Assembly (NCBI RefSeq): GCF_003073045.1
Contig: NC_037597.1
Location: 28,697,927-28,761,926, forward strand
DNA: 64,000 nucleotides
Source: Pomacea canaliculata
Taxonomy: Eukaryota > Mollusca > Gastropoda > Architaenioglossa > Ampullariidae
Direction: 5' to 3'
The notes below the pieces were generated by a model. It saw only the letters and a program-made list of their open reading frames with translations. It ran no database searches and was not told the origin of the DNA. Position numbers and translations under genes: made by a program. Every line of letters starts with the position of its first letter. Positions within the stretch are counted from its first letter, which is position 1. Positions 47,398 through 62,300 of this stretch are shown piece after piece.

Positions 47398-50300
47398 ATG
47401 GCTAGTGTACCTATGGTGTCAGCAAAAACTGTGTCCAACGACAGTCGGAGCGATCAAATGTATTCCACACTTAGCACCGATCCAGATGCTGTCCAGTCGT
47501 CAGACGACGACGACAGCGTTGATGTAGATAATAGTACAGAGACCCCTTCGCCGACAGCGGACTCACCTAGACATAGGAGATATTTGTACCCAAAGAAGGA
47601 GTTTGTAGACAAGCTGCGACCAGAAGAGATTCGATGGTTTCACCGCTCAGAGAATGCGAAGAAGTGGGCAGCTTTCATCGGCTATGACTCGCTGCGCATC
47701 GAGTGTCGTTATCGAGCTCTGGAAGTTGACAGCAATGGCGACCTTGATGCCAACGAGCGAATCCTAGTACTAGGAGGACTTTACGAGGTAGATGTGGTTA
47801 AAAAAAAGTGCTTCCCGGTCTACTGGTCAGGTGAGAAAAGAGTAATGTGTGTATGTGTGAAGATTCTTCAACTTTTACAAACCACATCACCCACGAACAC
47901 AACGAAGAATTACTTAATTTGTTATTCACACACTCTTGTGCACTTGATGTAGTGTAGAAAGATCATATTCATATTTAAACTTCATAGTCAAATGCAACAG
48001 GACCATTAATCAGCCTTATTTACGATTTTGTAAGCAGTGGCATCATGTCACTTTCAATGTTGTTAGCATCACAGATCTTATACAACTATTGCTGACTTTT
48101 CCATGTTTCTTTAAAATTATTTCATTTATTTTGTGATTCATATTTCTTCAGTGATACTGGGCCAAGCAAATGAAATTAGAATCTTGACATAGCTTAGATT
48201 TTTAAAATTACATCACCTTCCTTTAGTTATGTCATCATCATATACCACCTTTCCATCCTTTGTTAGAATACAGTTTCATTTTAAATAATGATTGGCTTCA
48301 TGCTGACCGTGTTATGCTTGCAGTTATATTGTACTCAAAATACATTTTGTTTAAAAAAAACAGATCTACTACATGGCCGAATGAGAAAGCCTGATCTATA
48401 AAGAGTTACATTATGTTTAACTTCATTATAGCCTAGCAAATTTTAGTATCTATAAATGTTGTAAGGGGCAGTGTAACTGTAAGAAATTAGTCTGTATTGT
48501 GGCTACTGTCTAGTGCATGCCATGGCCATAGTGGTTCAAGCGACCAGAGTTTCTGAATAATACCCAACAAGACATTTTAATAAAGTGTAAAGGGTCCCAA
48601 ACCTCTGTAGTGGTGAAGATATGATCTCAGGCAGAGCTCTGTAGTGGTGAACATAAGATCTCAGGCAGAGCCCATTTCACTCTTTTCTCTGTGCATTTGG
48701 TGATAATAAGGTCACCATTCCTGTCACTTTGTAACCTTTGCTGATAACTAAGGAAGCCATTCCTGGATTTTAAGGAGAAAACTATCTGCAGGCCTAGAAC
48801 CAATAACCTTCAGCTTCACTGTTGATTCCAGTCACCACCAGACTACAGAGCCTTCCTGTATGATACCTATATAGCTGTAATGGTCACAGGGAGTAGCAGC
48901 AAAAGTAGCTATGGTATATCTGTGGGGGCTAAATTGGTTATAGTAACTTTAGTAACTACTGGCTAAAGCTCCTACATAGCTGACAGTGAGCATGTTAGTG
49001 TCTACCATGTTAATGGGAGTAGCACATGTTGCAGGAGATGTATCTGACATAATTCGTGGTGCCTGGTTTTATGACTGCACCTGGCAGCCACTAGAAGATC
49101 GCTATGCCATCCTTATAGAAGAGGACCATATCACCCACTTTTTGGGCCAGCGCCTGGAGAGTGAATGTACTCAAACAACCAAGGGACACAAACCTGGTAA
49201 AGATTTCTGCTTGCTTTTATATCTTGCTATGTTACACTTTTTAGTATTATGCAGACAAAGTGGAACAACGCATAATTTGCTTAGCTTTTCTCAGGAGATA
49301 AGTGCAATTCTTCATTCAAAGCTTCATATTATGCTGTATACCAATCTATGCAGTGATTCACAATATCAAGTTCCGTGAGTTTCATGTGGACTGGAATGCC
49401 ACAAATGAAGTCTACATGTTCAGTGAATCAACATCTTCAAAGTTTATGCGCAGTGTGGGAAAGTCTTTGGGCTGGCAGAAGTGTAAGTATTGATGACTTT
49501 GCGAATTAGAGCTGGCATGTAACACTGGAAGATATTTAAGTCTTGTGACCTGTTGTTGCAGATAACCTAGGGCAGTGTCAGCATCATAGTTTGGATCAGC
49601 TCGCAGACTAAGAGCTTGCACTTTGCCATTCTGACCATTATATTGATTATTCTTGTTGTTATGTGGGCTGTTGTATCACTTGTTGTTACCATGCTGGCTG
49701 TTAAATTATTTGTTGTTCTGCCAGCTGTTGCATCTATTTTTGTTGTCATGCTGGCTGTTGTATCAATTGTTCTTGTCATCATGCTGGGTGTTGTGTCAGT
49801 TGTTATAGTCATGTTTTTGTCTAGCATGTGGTTATTGCATCTTTTTAGGCTGTTGGCATGCATGTCTATTATGCTGCCATGATGTCATGAGTTAAAAATG
49901 ATTATGATTTTTAAATTTATAAAGCTGAGCAATAGTTTGATGCTGAAAGTGAAAAATGCTATCCTACTGTGGATACCATAACAGTACCTCTGTTTGAGTA
50001 AGCAAGCCACCAAAGAAACCCCAGGCATAAAAGCATGTCATACATAAGGTTTCCAGAATTTGTCATTACTGTATTTGTGTTCCATTTTTAAATAATTAAA
50101 ATTCAAATGTCACAGCTGGTACCCGTCTACACCGTGGCTATCGTGTAGAGGCTGTGATGGATGACAAGCCTGCTGACATCACTCACCTTGTCTTTGTCAT
50201 CCATGGTATTGGACAGAAAATGGATTCAGGCAGGATAGTTCGTTGTTGCAAGGAGTAAGTTTTGTTATCTTGTTTTGTTTCCTTGTCACCAGTTGTTGGT

Positions 50301-53300
50301 CTATATTTCTTTCAGGGCACTCTTTGTTAGTCTGTCAATGTTTGCTAGATTTCCTATTACAAAAGTGTGAATCTCTCTACTTCCTGTCATTAGTTTTCTG
50401 TGTTGGCTCAACTTGCTGTAACAGCGTTGTGTGTTGGCTTGATGTTTGTAACAGCACAGCATGTCAGTTCAGCTTGCTGTAACTGAACTGTGTGTTGGCT
50501 TGTCTTGCGTAAGCACTGTGTACCTGCTTGACTTGTGTAACAGCACTGTGTATGTTTGACTTGTGTAACAGCACCGTGTGTCATCTCAGCTTGTAACAGT
50601 ATTATGTGTCAGCTTCATTTTCTCATTTAGCACTATATGCCAGTCTGATTTCCTGTTGTCTGTGTGCCATCCTGACTTTCTGTGCTACTGTTGTCCATCA
50701 GTCTTTATAATATATCATGACCAGTTTCAGTTCCTTCATAATGATTTGTGGCATGCTGTTGAATATGTTCTCTGTACAAAAATCACCTATGTGTCACTGT
50801 AAATTTTCAGTTTGCGAGGCTGTGTTGTCTCCATTGAGCGCAAGCTGTTCCCCGACCTTGGGTCAAGCAATCAGAGAGCAGAGTTCTTGCCAGTGGAGTG
50901 GCGCTCATCTCTGAAACTAGACGGTGGTAAGAAATATGTATATCATAGACTGTTGTATCAAACTGTACAATCTGGATATGTGGAACTTACTGGACTCGGG
51001 CTATTTACAGAGTAATTCTAACCATTGTTATATTAACATTCAATGACAAAAGGTTTCATGTCTAGAAGTCATGATCTGGGCTTACTGTATTGACTATTTT
51101 ATATATATTGGTAGGAACTTCCACAACACTGAACACTAAAGATTAGTGTAAAAATCTATTCCAAGAATTTGCCTTGCTTACCTAGTCTAAAGGACCTGTT
51201 GTTTATGCTTGAGAGGAGGTGATGATGAAACAGATGATCATTCATAAAAGGAAATTCATTGTGCATTTTCATATCATTACATAAGAAGAAGAAGAAGAAT
51301 AGGATCTGTATAGCAACATTTCTCCATGTGAAGGTGTGTGCAATTTACTTTACAAAAGACAGGGGGCAATAGGCAGTGAGAACACATGACATCACAATCA
51401 AGCAGAACATACCTGCATGGGTAACATACGCTCACATAGATGGTTAACAATACCAGGAAGATGAAGGAATGCTTGAAGAAAGGAAATGTCAGAGTAGACC
51501 AATTACAGTTGTTATTTCTTAAGCCTAGACCATAAAGCATAGAGTGTCTTCATTGCATGGGAAGGCAGACAAAGCATACCAGATACTGGGGCAAGAGAAA
51601 GAAAATGAACAACAGTTCAACAGCTTCTCCTGACCTGCCAGGCTGGTAGGGCGACAGTCCCAGACAGATAGGGACAGAGCCAGGAATAATATGGTAGTAA
51701 AGTATAGTGATCTTAAATTTGATGCAGGCCCAAACTGGCAGCCAGAAGTGGTGTGACATGATCAGCCTTCTGCTTGCAGAATACAATGCAAGTAGCATTG
51801 TTCTGAGTTCTCTGGAGCTTGTCGAGCAGGTGGCCTGGGAGATTCATAGAGCAGAGAGCCTGGACAATACAAATCCTGACCTAAGCTTCTTGGTGGAAGT
51901 AACAGATATATCTGATGTGACTGATCCTGCACAGTTGAAGAAAAATGGATTTTCAGATGGAGTTAACTTGCGAACATGATTCTTAAAGGACAGTGACATG
52001 TCAAAAGTTATTCCAAGATTAGTGACAGACGGAAAGAGTGATCATGTATCCAGAAAAAGTGAGTAATGTGGACAGAGGCAGATGTCTAAGATAATGTTCA
52101 GAGGCTATAAGGATAACTTCAGTTTTGTTTTTTACTTCATTGACCTGTAATTTGTTCATCAACATCCAGTGTTTGACAAAATCAAAAGTTTGCTGAATGC
52201 TGGCAAACAGTCTGTGGAGATGGCAAGCTTGGCCAGATGTCAGGAGTGTCGTCCTGTGGTACTGTAAGCCAGAATGGCAAATCACAGGGTCAAGTGGCTG
52301 GACAAAGGCAGTAAACAAGAGAGGAGAAGATGAAGCCACTGGAGGAGAATGTGATGGTCTAAAGTGCCAAAAGCAGTTGACATATTGACCATATGCAGGA
52401 CTGATATACGGTTGTGACAGACAGATAGTAAGTCATTCGCCACCTGTGCCAGAGCAGTCCCATTCAAGTGGTACTGATGGGTAAGCCTGTTGGAATGGCT
52501 CAAGAATATGCATGGCAAAGTGTTCTAGCAGCTGAGGAAAGATGACTTCCTCCAGAATCTGAGATAGAAAAGGATTGTTGGAGACTGGGTGGTAGGTCAT
52601 TAGGGTCAAGGTCAGTGAAATGACAGGGACATGTTTGAAAGGACGAACAGAGCCTGCTGAGAAGGAGTGATTAATGATCTTGGTAATAACAGGAATCAAG
52701 TCAAGGGACTTAAACAAGATGGCAGTTGAACAGGATTCAGCAACAAGATTTCTTAGGCAAGTTAGTGATGTCTGTGATATGATGCTTAACTATTGACACG
52801 CAATCTGTGAATGGTGCACCAGCAAAGCTGAAAAAACTGAGACTGATTGATGGGGCTTTCTTTGATGGTGTTGGATTTTTGGAGAGAAAAACATGCAGAA
52901 TGTATCTGGCAGCTGCACGGGTGAAATGGTATTAGGCTATGATGGTGTTGGCACTCAAAATGCATCTGACAGCTGTGCAGGTAGAATATTATGAGACAAG
53001 GATGATGAGATCTTTTGCTGAAAGAACAATGGTTGGCATAATTTGAGACTATTGTTCCTACAGAACAAAAGGAATACTGAGTGCCCAGTGAACTTAAATT
53101 ATTGTAAGTGAAGCCTAACAAGAACAGTCCAAGAGGAAAGAGAGAGAAGGCTTAGTTAATAACTAGCAAGACATAATCTGCTTTTAAATTCATGAAGGTC
53201 CTCTGACATCATCATCATTATCATCATCATCCATTCTTGTGCCTGTATCCATCCATTCTTGTGTCTTGTGCCAAGACTTGTGCCTGTACTTGCTAGTGAA

Positions 53301-56300
53301 TCTTATGATGTTGCTGCACCAGGTCCTGTTCAGCTTGGCCATTGATACTGTTGCTGCTGAAAATGTCTGCCATCTTTATAAAGCATAGCACCCAAGTTTT
53401 TGAAACTGTTGACCTCCTTGAGCTGCATTGCTCATGTAGATCGCTGCTTTACTGTGCCCAATGGTGTTGATGCTGACTTTGCTCTTGTCAGGACTAGTCT
53501 CTAGCCTGGCACTGGCACTGTCCGGCAGCCTCTTTGCAAGGGTCTTTAGTTTGCTGTTGCTTCCAGCCAACAGGTCAATATTGTCTGCAAATTAAGTTGC
53601 ATAGGGGTCTCTCACTCATGGAAATGTGGTGGGATGATGTTTCTTGCAGGATGTTCTTCAGGAAGATATTGAACACCACAGATGACAGGGGAGCAAACAC
53701 CTACCTTTGAAAGAAGTCTTTCTTCTGGTTGTTGAGTACTGCTGCATTCCTTGAGTTTTTACCAAGGGCTATAGTTGTTGGAATGAGATTCTCTTTAATG
53801 TTGAATTTTCTTATCAGATGCCATATCCTCTTGTGCTAAATTTTGTCTGTCAATTTTGTCAATTTTAAAGTCTATGAAGTCCTAGTAAAACTCTCTCCAG
53901 TCTTGAAGGTTCTTTTCTGTCAGGATTTGACCCCTAAAGATCTATTCAGCTGTGCTCCTTCCCTTTTTGAAGCCAGCCTATGATGCCTTTAACAACTCCT
54001 CGGCAGTGGAGTGATGCAATTTTGGATTACCTTAGGCATGACCTTGGAGCTGATTAGGTTCATGGTTCTCTTTACCATTTCCTTTCTTCTTTTCTTTATT
54101 TGGCTAAAAGCCTAGAGGGACATTTGAAGCCATGATACAATTATACATACAAACCAGTAGTATGGCCAGGGTATGACAAGTGATCACATCCAGTTGACTT
54201 TGGTCTCCCAAAATCTTCAACACAGAGAGATAAAGGCCTTCACTGTTTCTAGCCCACAATGCTTGAGCAGATCAACTGGAATACTGTCAACCCAGATACT
54301 TTTATTGCATAACAGCTGGTGTTACAGTACAGTCCCCCAGTGTCATCACATAACAACTAGTATTTTGTTCACAGACACAGTGGAGTCTATTACACCCCAC
54401 AAGATGAAAGGTGTGCGCAATATTCTTAACAGCAGTGCTATGGATATCCTGTACTACACCAGTCCGTTGTACAGATCAGAGGTGAGTTTAAAAACATCAC
54501 TGAGGTTTGATCTGGATTTGTCACATGATTTGTGTCATTTTTATGTTCATCCCAGGCTTCATTTTGCAGCCACTTTGTCTTTTGTAATAATAGTTCTTAG
54601 AACACATTCCTACATTTCATAGATAGCTGTTATTTCTCTTCTTGGTGTATTATAATCACTTTTTATTTTTTTTTAATATCAATTAAGTTTAATACTAATA
54701 AATGGGATGAATGGAAAGAATTACTAGTTTGTTGTTTCTTTGTTTTCTTTTTCTATTTATTCTCTACTGGTTTATTTTTAGGCTTATAGTTTGCTTGTTC
54801 TAGCAATGCTTTGTTACTAATATCATAGTCATAATTGTAACCATCATTCTTGTCATTTGGCATCAATGTATGGGCAGATAACGCATAGTCTCCGAGCAGA
54901 GCTGGTGAGACTCTATCACATGTTCTGTAATCGTCATCCATACTTCGAAGCTAATGGTGGCAAAGTTTCCATTGTTGCTCATTCTCTGGGTAAGTGGGCT
55001 GTCCACTCTGACAGCAGTGGGTAGAGCAGACTTCGTACTGAACACTGTGGCTTGCATGCTGACAACAGTAGTAAGAGTAGACCTCAGACTGGAGAAGTGT
55101 TCGTTGGGTTCATTCAAAAGAGTTTAGCTGGCAACATTATAAGTGTTTAGCAGCCTACCTCATTAGAGGAACTTTTGGTTTTTAGTGCAGACGTAACCTA
55201 ATTGAATGGAAAAATGAAGATTACAAAATCGCAATATGGATCTAAAGGAAAATAAGGCATAATCAACAACATTACATAAAACTTAAATGGGAAATTTATA
55301 GAGCACAACACAAAGTCATCTTTTTCTGTTCCTACTAGACAGAGCACTCAGACACAAACCTAACAATTTTCAGTCAGCGTAAACAAAGCCCTAAATGGGC
55401 AATAACCCCAAAAGTCCTAGACAAGGCTAACAGTTTGTTGTTGACTTCAACAGATAAAACCCTAGAGAAAGCAAAGCTAACAATTTGTAGTCGACATCAA
55501 CAGCTAAAGCCCATCTCAAAGCAAAAAGTAGTTGAACATTACTCACATGTTGTATAATGGGAGTTTGGTTGATGGAAATGTGCCTTTATATGTCGATTGG
55601 AATTTTGTTTCAGTTTCATGCTAGATCTTTGTTTTAAAATGCAGCACTCTTTAATACGATTACAGGAAGTGTCATCACCTACGACATCATTACTGGTTGG
55701 GATCCCATCCGGTTGTATGACCAGTTTCTCACATCAGTCTTTGTAAGTCTTTGTTTACATTGATTCTAGTGAATTTTTCACATCAGTCTGGAGTTGTTGC
55801 ATATGTCCTAGTATGCTTTTAACTGTAAAACAATAAGTTCTTTGCATTTGTCCTAGTGAATATGTCATTCAGTTACATCAGTTCTAGTGAGTTTGCTAAA
55901 TCCATACAAGTATGGATGGATCTATCTTAGATCTATCTTCGTAATTTTTTTTGCATCAGTCCTAATGAGTTGTCACTTTAGTCCTTACCATTTTATCACA
56001 TATATTGTAGTTTGACACAATGATCAGGAGTTTTGTCACATCAGTCCCAGAGAGTTTTGTTACATGTTATTACCTTATTTTGCTCTTTTGGTTTGGTTTG
56101 GTTTGGTTTGGTTTTACAGGATTCTTTGAAACAGCTCCATCTCCTGGCATTTGGCTAGTTTTCCTATTGTATGCATCTACTTTCTGTAAAACCTGTGTGG
56201 CATACATTTCATTTTGCGTGGACTGTATTGCATATGAATTGTCACTTTCCCAATGGTTATGCAGTTGCCTTGCATAGGAACCAGTTTGCATCTTGAAGGT

Positions 56301-59300
56301 GTCACTTTTCTACTGTGTACTTATTCTGTGCACAGATGTGCATGCTTGTGTATTATTGATAGCTGTGTGCAGACCAGTCACCTGGTAAATGTTTGCTTAT
56401 TGTTTGCTTATTGCAAGTATTTTTCATGACAGGAGGGAGAGCAAGTGGATGCACAGAGCAATAACCCACAAGTTCTAGAGGAACTTGGAACCACCCACAA
56501 GCGGTAACACACACCTCTGGTTCTGACTTTCTGGCTTATTATTACAGGGTATGCTAGGTGGCATGGCCAGGCATGAATCACATTGGTGAGAAAAATCACA
56601 CAGACTTTTGCCAGCCACCTGGTTCATGCAAAGTTTATTTGTGTACCCATGATGTACAGCTGGATATTTATTTGTGGGCCTATAAAGTGCAGATGGATAT
56701 TTGTGTGCCTATAAAGTGCAGAAATGTGTATATCCTCAAAAAGTGCAGATGGATATAAGAGAACCCACAAAGTCCAGATGGATGCTTATTTATTTACTCA
56801 TTATGCATAATTGTGCTGAATGTGCTGGATATGGAGCATCATTGTAAAGACTGAAGCACAATTTGTTTTGAATCAGTTATAATTAACTGCTGAGCTAAAA
56901 ATGTGATCTCTTGCATAAATACTGACATTAGTTTTTTTATTGTTACTCATTAAGGCAGTTGCATTCAGGTGATGATACTTTTTCTATAAGGAGTTTCTGA
57001 AGTTGACCACCACTACATTAGCAGCCCACAACACTTCACTCAAACTAAGTTTAACAGCGCCAGATGGCATACAAAATGTCAGCTTGGTCTTTGCTAATTT
57101 TATATGGCATTAGAAATGGTGAGCACAAAAGGGAAGAAAGAGTGAAGGAGGAAGAAGACATAAACAAAAATGGTTGTCGTATGGCACACCATGTCATATT
57201 GCAGAGCATGTGCACAGATTAAACCTTTATGGTTTGTGTTTAAATAATGCAAAGCAAGCTGCAGAGTGTTTGAACAGAGGCATCTGTAGGTAAAAGGTAA
57301 AGGTCATCCCATTACCTTTGCCAGGTTGTTAGGGAGTGAGGCATTAGAAACCTCACTTTTCTTGAGGCCAGCATGAGGACAATTCTCATTTCCTCTCCCT
57401 TTCTGCCTTGCCTAACCATCTCTGGAGTCAGATACCCATTCCTGCCAGCTGGGTTGACTGGGGGAAGTGAGCTGCCCTACATGAGTATTGAAGCAGTGCA
57501 CCTCACAGTTTGGACACCAGTTCTCTAAGCTTTTGGCTATCCACTTCCCCTATGTTACCTGTAAGTACCCATAAAGATAAGAGATGGTAGGTGAAAGTTT
57601 CTGATCTGTTGAGAGTTAGGGAGGTGATGGTTGGCTGAAGTATTGTGGGTTTGTTTACAGGGTCATGGAACTAGAGGTTTTACGCAAACACTTAAAGGAG
57701 AAACAAGCAATTGAGGAAAGTCTGCCATTCCAGGTAGGTCTGCAAGCATGTGTTTCTGTTACCGTAGCCTTTGTAAACCACCTGTCTGATCTATCTTCAC
57801 ATTTCTTTCCTCACATTTTTTGTCTTCCCATTTTTACTGACTTTATGTAAGTTGAGTGTTCTTTTTTTATTTGGATTTTTTGTTTGGTTGATTAAATGGC
57901 TGGGTAGTATTCTTAACTATTCCATGATACTGTGCTTTTGACAGGTGGAAAACCTGTTTTGTGTGGGATCACCATTGGCAGTGTTTCTGGCATTGAGAGG
58001 AATTCGACCTCAAGGCACAGGGTCACATGCTCATCTGATGCCCACCAGCAAGTGTCGACGGCTTTTCAACATCTATCACCCATCAGATCCTGTGGTAAGC
58101 AAGCAATTCCAGGTTAAACAATCGTCTCATTTTTTTATCGCAGGTGACATTGCTAGCTTGCTTCACTATCAACTCAGTTCCCAATCTTGCAGGTGATGCT
58201 GTTAGCTTGCTTCATTTCCTCTCATGTCTTATTATTTCTCTGCCATTTTTGAGGTGTGGGTGATAGGGGGTTTGTCTTTACATACTTCATGTTGGACAAA
58301 TTTATGCCACACACTTTTACCTTTTAAGATGGAACCTTTTTCTGTTTCTTGGTGCCATAGACAATTGTCAAAAATTGTAACTTCTCATACCTTTCAGCGG
58401 CTGGGGCAATATCTAAGGTGTTTGTTGGTGGTGGCCGGTTCAGTATTTCTTTAAAATGTTCTGCCCAGCGAGATATTTGTTCTGCATCCCCGGTAATGAC
58501 GATGCCATTCTCATTCTTTGCTGGTCTACTGCATGCATTGGTGTTTTTCCTTCCTGACAGAATTCTTGTCATTTCATATAGTCTTTTTGTGTTATTTTGC
58601 CCAGCTGCTTCTTCTGCCTCTTCTGCATCCTGTGTGTAAATTGTCTCTTGCACTCTTCTTCACTTCTCAGTTCATCTCCCAGTACTTTGCTCTGAGCTCT
58701 TCTTTTTCCTGCTGGTCTTGACATCGGTTGATCTGCTTCAGCTCTTTCCTTTCCTGTATCGTTTGTCAGGTCCCTAAAGTCAGCCATTCCTTGTGCTGTT
58801 TTTCTTTCTTTCCCAGAACGTGTGTGCAGGCAGTCTTCCAGGTCTCCTGTAATCCTGTCCTGTGGTTGGCCACTGTTTCTACCCGGATTCCCTCCAGCGC
58901 TGCAAACTGTTTTTAACTTCGCAGTTGAACTCTTCTTGCTTTCTGCGGTCTCTAAGAAACTGCACGTTGAATTTATAGTGCAGTCTGTCTGATGAGTCAC
59001 GGAAGGACCTCAGCTTTTTCTTCATGGTTGCCACAAGCAGGTGGTGGTCTGTGGCTGCATCTGCGCCACGCCTTACCCTGACATCCGGCAGACTCCTAAA
59101 CTGGCGATTAATGGTAATGTGATCGATCTGGTTTTTTGTATTTCTATCTGGTGAAGTCCAGGTGGTCTTGTGAATGGTTTTGTGTGGAAAAACTGTGCCT
59201 CAGGGTCATTGAAAAAACAGAAGTCTGTGAGCAGCTCACCATTTTCATTGCACCATTTTCTAGTGATTAGTGTTTCTGAAACTAAAGAACTGTCATTGAT

Positions 59301-62300
59301 GGAAGGAAAGGAAGCATCAACCTGTCCACACACCTGTGGTTATTGACTGTGAGGTGGTAGAACATGTGCAAAGTTCTAGGTTACTTTACACAAATCTAGA
59401 TAGCAAACTATTCTTCCAAGGAAAAGATGACACTGTCTCTAGGAAAGTACATCAATACATGTTTCTGCTAAAGCAGCTGAGTTGGTATCAGTGGCCATGT
59501 CCTCAAATCAGTATATAATAGCCTGATTGAAAGCATTTCTATGCTCAGTCTGTGTGGTTTGGCATTCTCTCCATCAAAGACAATATTTCTTGGATAAAGG
59601 CCTTATAAATTGTCAGCAAGGTCATTGGCTTTCCACAAAGACCAATAGATGATCTGTATACCAGGGCTTTGAGGTTAAAAGCTGTCAGTATTAATAATAA
59701 TAATGAGGAGGAGGATTTGTATAGCACCTGTCCAAAAATGTGCTCAGGGCACTTTACATAAATCATACATTGACTAAATTGTCAACAATCATGCACCCAT
59801 ATTTGCATATAATAATGTATGATATTGCCATGATAATGTATCTTTACTCCTAACTGTGTTGCCATGATAATGTATCTTTACTCCTGTGTGTGTTAAATGT
59901 CTGTATGAGTATGTATGCCTGCCCTTGTGAGCAAAAGAAAAATTTCTGTCTTGAGTCTCCTCGACAGACAATAAAGTCTGATTTTATATAACAGACACAC
60001 TCACTTCTACAGCACACACCCACTCATACACAAAGTAAAATATAGACACACATCGTGCACGCTCATGGTCAGGAAAGGGTCACAGTGAAGTCAATCTGAA
60101 ATGATGCATCTTAAGATTAGATTTGTGACGAAGGCTGACGGGTAATTTGTTCCAAGTTGATGGGGCTTGGTAGGAGAAAGACCTCTGTCCATACACCTTT
60201 TTCTTAGTGGGACTCACAGAAGCTTGGTGTCAGAAGATCAAAAAAGTTGTGCAGGTGTATAGATGGGAATGAGTTCGGAGAGATACTGAGGACTGGTTCC
60301 AGAAACAGTAGAGTAAGTCAAAGTAGAAAGTTTGTAGGCTGTACGGTCCACGACTGGCAGCCAGTGAAGAGAGCAAATAATAGATGACATATTTTCATAT
60401 ATAGATGGTCTGATAGGTGATATATGTTCACATCTAGATGGTGTGCAGATGAGGCAAGCAGCAGTATTCTGGATCCTTTAAAGTTATCAAGAAGATACTT
60501 GGGAATTCCAGCTACAAGAGAATTACAATAGTCTGTCCTTGATAGTACAAAGGGGAACCCACAGGGGAGGCGCAGGGTTGGGAGACCCAGACAGACGTGG
60601 AGGAGATCAGTCCACAGAGAGGAGGAGGCAGCTGGCATGACATGGTCCCTACTGGAAAGGGACGCCCAGAACTGGGTCTGATGGTGTGGTGTAGTTGCAC
60701 CCCTATGCTTTTCTGGGGGCAATTAGGAACAAGAAGAAGATAGTACAAAGGCACAGATTAAAGTTTTAGTGGCATCAATGATGAATGATACTGATGCTAC
60801 AAAGTTCAAGGTAGGCATGTCTGCAGACACTCCTGTCATATGCTGATGAAAAGTCAAACTCTGATTGAGAATGACACCCAAGCTGTGGACAAAGCTAGAG
60901 AAAGCAACAGGTGATAGCCCACTGCTACCCTCTGGGTGAGGATGGAAACAATTTGTCTCCAAGAAAAGCGCTTTTGCCTCTAGTCCTTCTTACCAGCTGC
61001 AATAACGCTCTTGAACAAACAAATAACTAACAAATAAACCATGCCTGCATGTGTGTGCACCTGACAATCCTCACTTGGGGAGTGGGAGTTAAGGGTGAGT
61101 GCAAATCACTGTATGTGTGCGTGAGGTGGGACCATATTCTATGTAGTTTATTACTTGTGGAAGATTCCAACACAGGAGATTTTCTATCTCTGTTGTGAAC
61201 AGATGTGCACAGAGATGTATTGTATGGTAATATATAATAGTAATACATAGAGTGGTATACAATAGTATAGTAATATACAGTATTGCCACCATGACTCATA
61301 CAGAATGTTGCTGCTGTTAATGACTAATGTTATACTGATGATGGTTGACTTTTCGCAGGCATACAGACTGGAGCCTCTCGTCCTCAAGCACTATGCCACC
61401 ATTATGCCACTGCCTATTCATCTGCACTCTGCATCTCATCACTCCTCCTATGTAGGCATGCCACGGAAGGCTTATGCACCTTTCCAAGGAAGTGCAGATG
61501 GCATTGCCCAGAAGACTTGCACAGAGGATGGACAGGACTCCAGCGGGAAAGAAGAGTGTCTTGAGAACTTTGTCACGGCAGGAACCTCGCACAAGACAGA
61601 AGCAAAGAGTGACGGCAAAGTCAAAGGCTTTTCTTTTGGTAAGCATCCTTATTTGCATTTCTGTCCTTGCATATGATCAAACATGATATTTACCTCAAGT
61701 GGAGGGTACATGTACCTAATAAGTTCAGGTAAGAGGTGTATATACAGGTGTGTATATATAGGTGCATTATAAAGGTGTTTATATTAGAAATATACGTGCA
61801 GTATTAAAATTCTTAAAATGAGAGGCACATTACAAGAAATACTCTTAATCTGAAATGTAATTACTGCTACTGTAACATGAGATGGAGTTTCTGTGTCCAT
61901 TGTAGGGCAGTTCTACATTGTTGTGATAACAACCCCAAGCAATACCTTACACATATCAATGATCAACCCCTGACATTGCTTGCAAAACTTATGAAAACCA
62001 AACACATGACAACACATGTGCTACTCATGACAACAAATTCAAATAAACAGCTGCTGTTGCTGAAGGTGATGTCATGCTATGAAGGAAAAAAGCTTTGGTC
62101 AGTTGAAAACAGAAAACAAGTTTGCTGGGGGTCGGATGCACAGCCATGCAACCTGGAAGCTAATAGTTTAAAAGCATTTTAGCTGACTACTAAGTGTGAA
62201 CATCTAGCTGGCACAACTGAGCCTCCCACTCCCTCTCCATCACCACTAATGTCACTCATGCAGCATCCAGAAAGCTATACCTTTAGACAAACTCTGACCT

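Noticed and set aside
48880-48975. Second hAT terminus (cagggagtagcagcaaaagtagc)
   Set aside because: Resembles the element start at 27269 over only a few bases, with no partner end and no target duplication.
49616-49882. Hydrophobic 88-residue membrane protein
   Set aside because: Val/Ile-rich only because a ttgttgtcatgctggctg-type repeat is translated. It sits in a DDHD1 intron.
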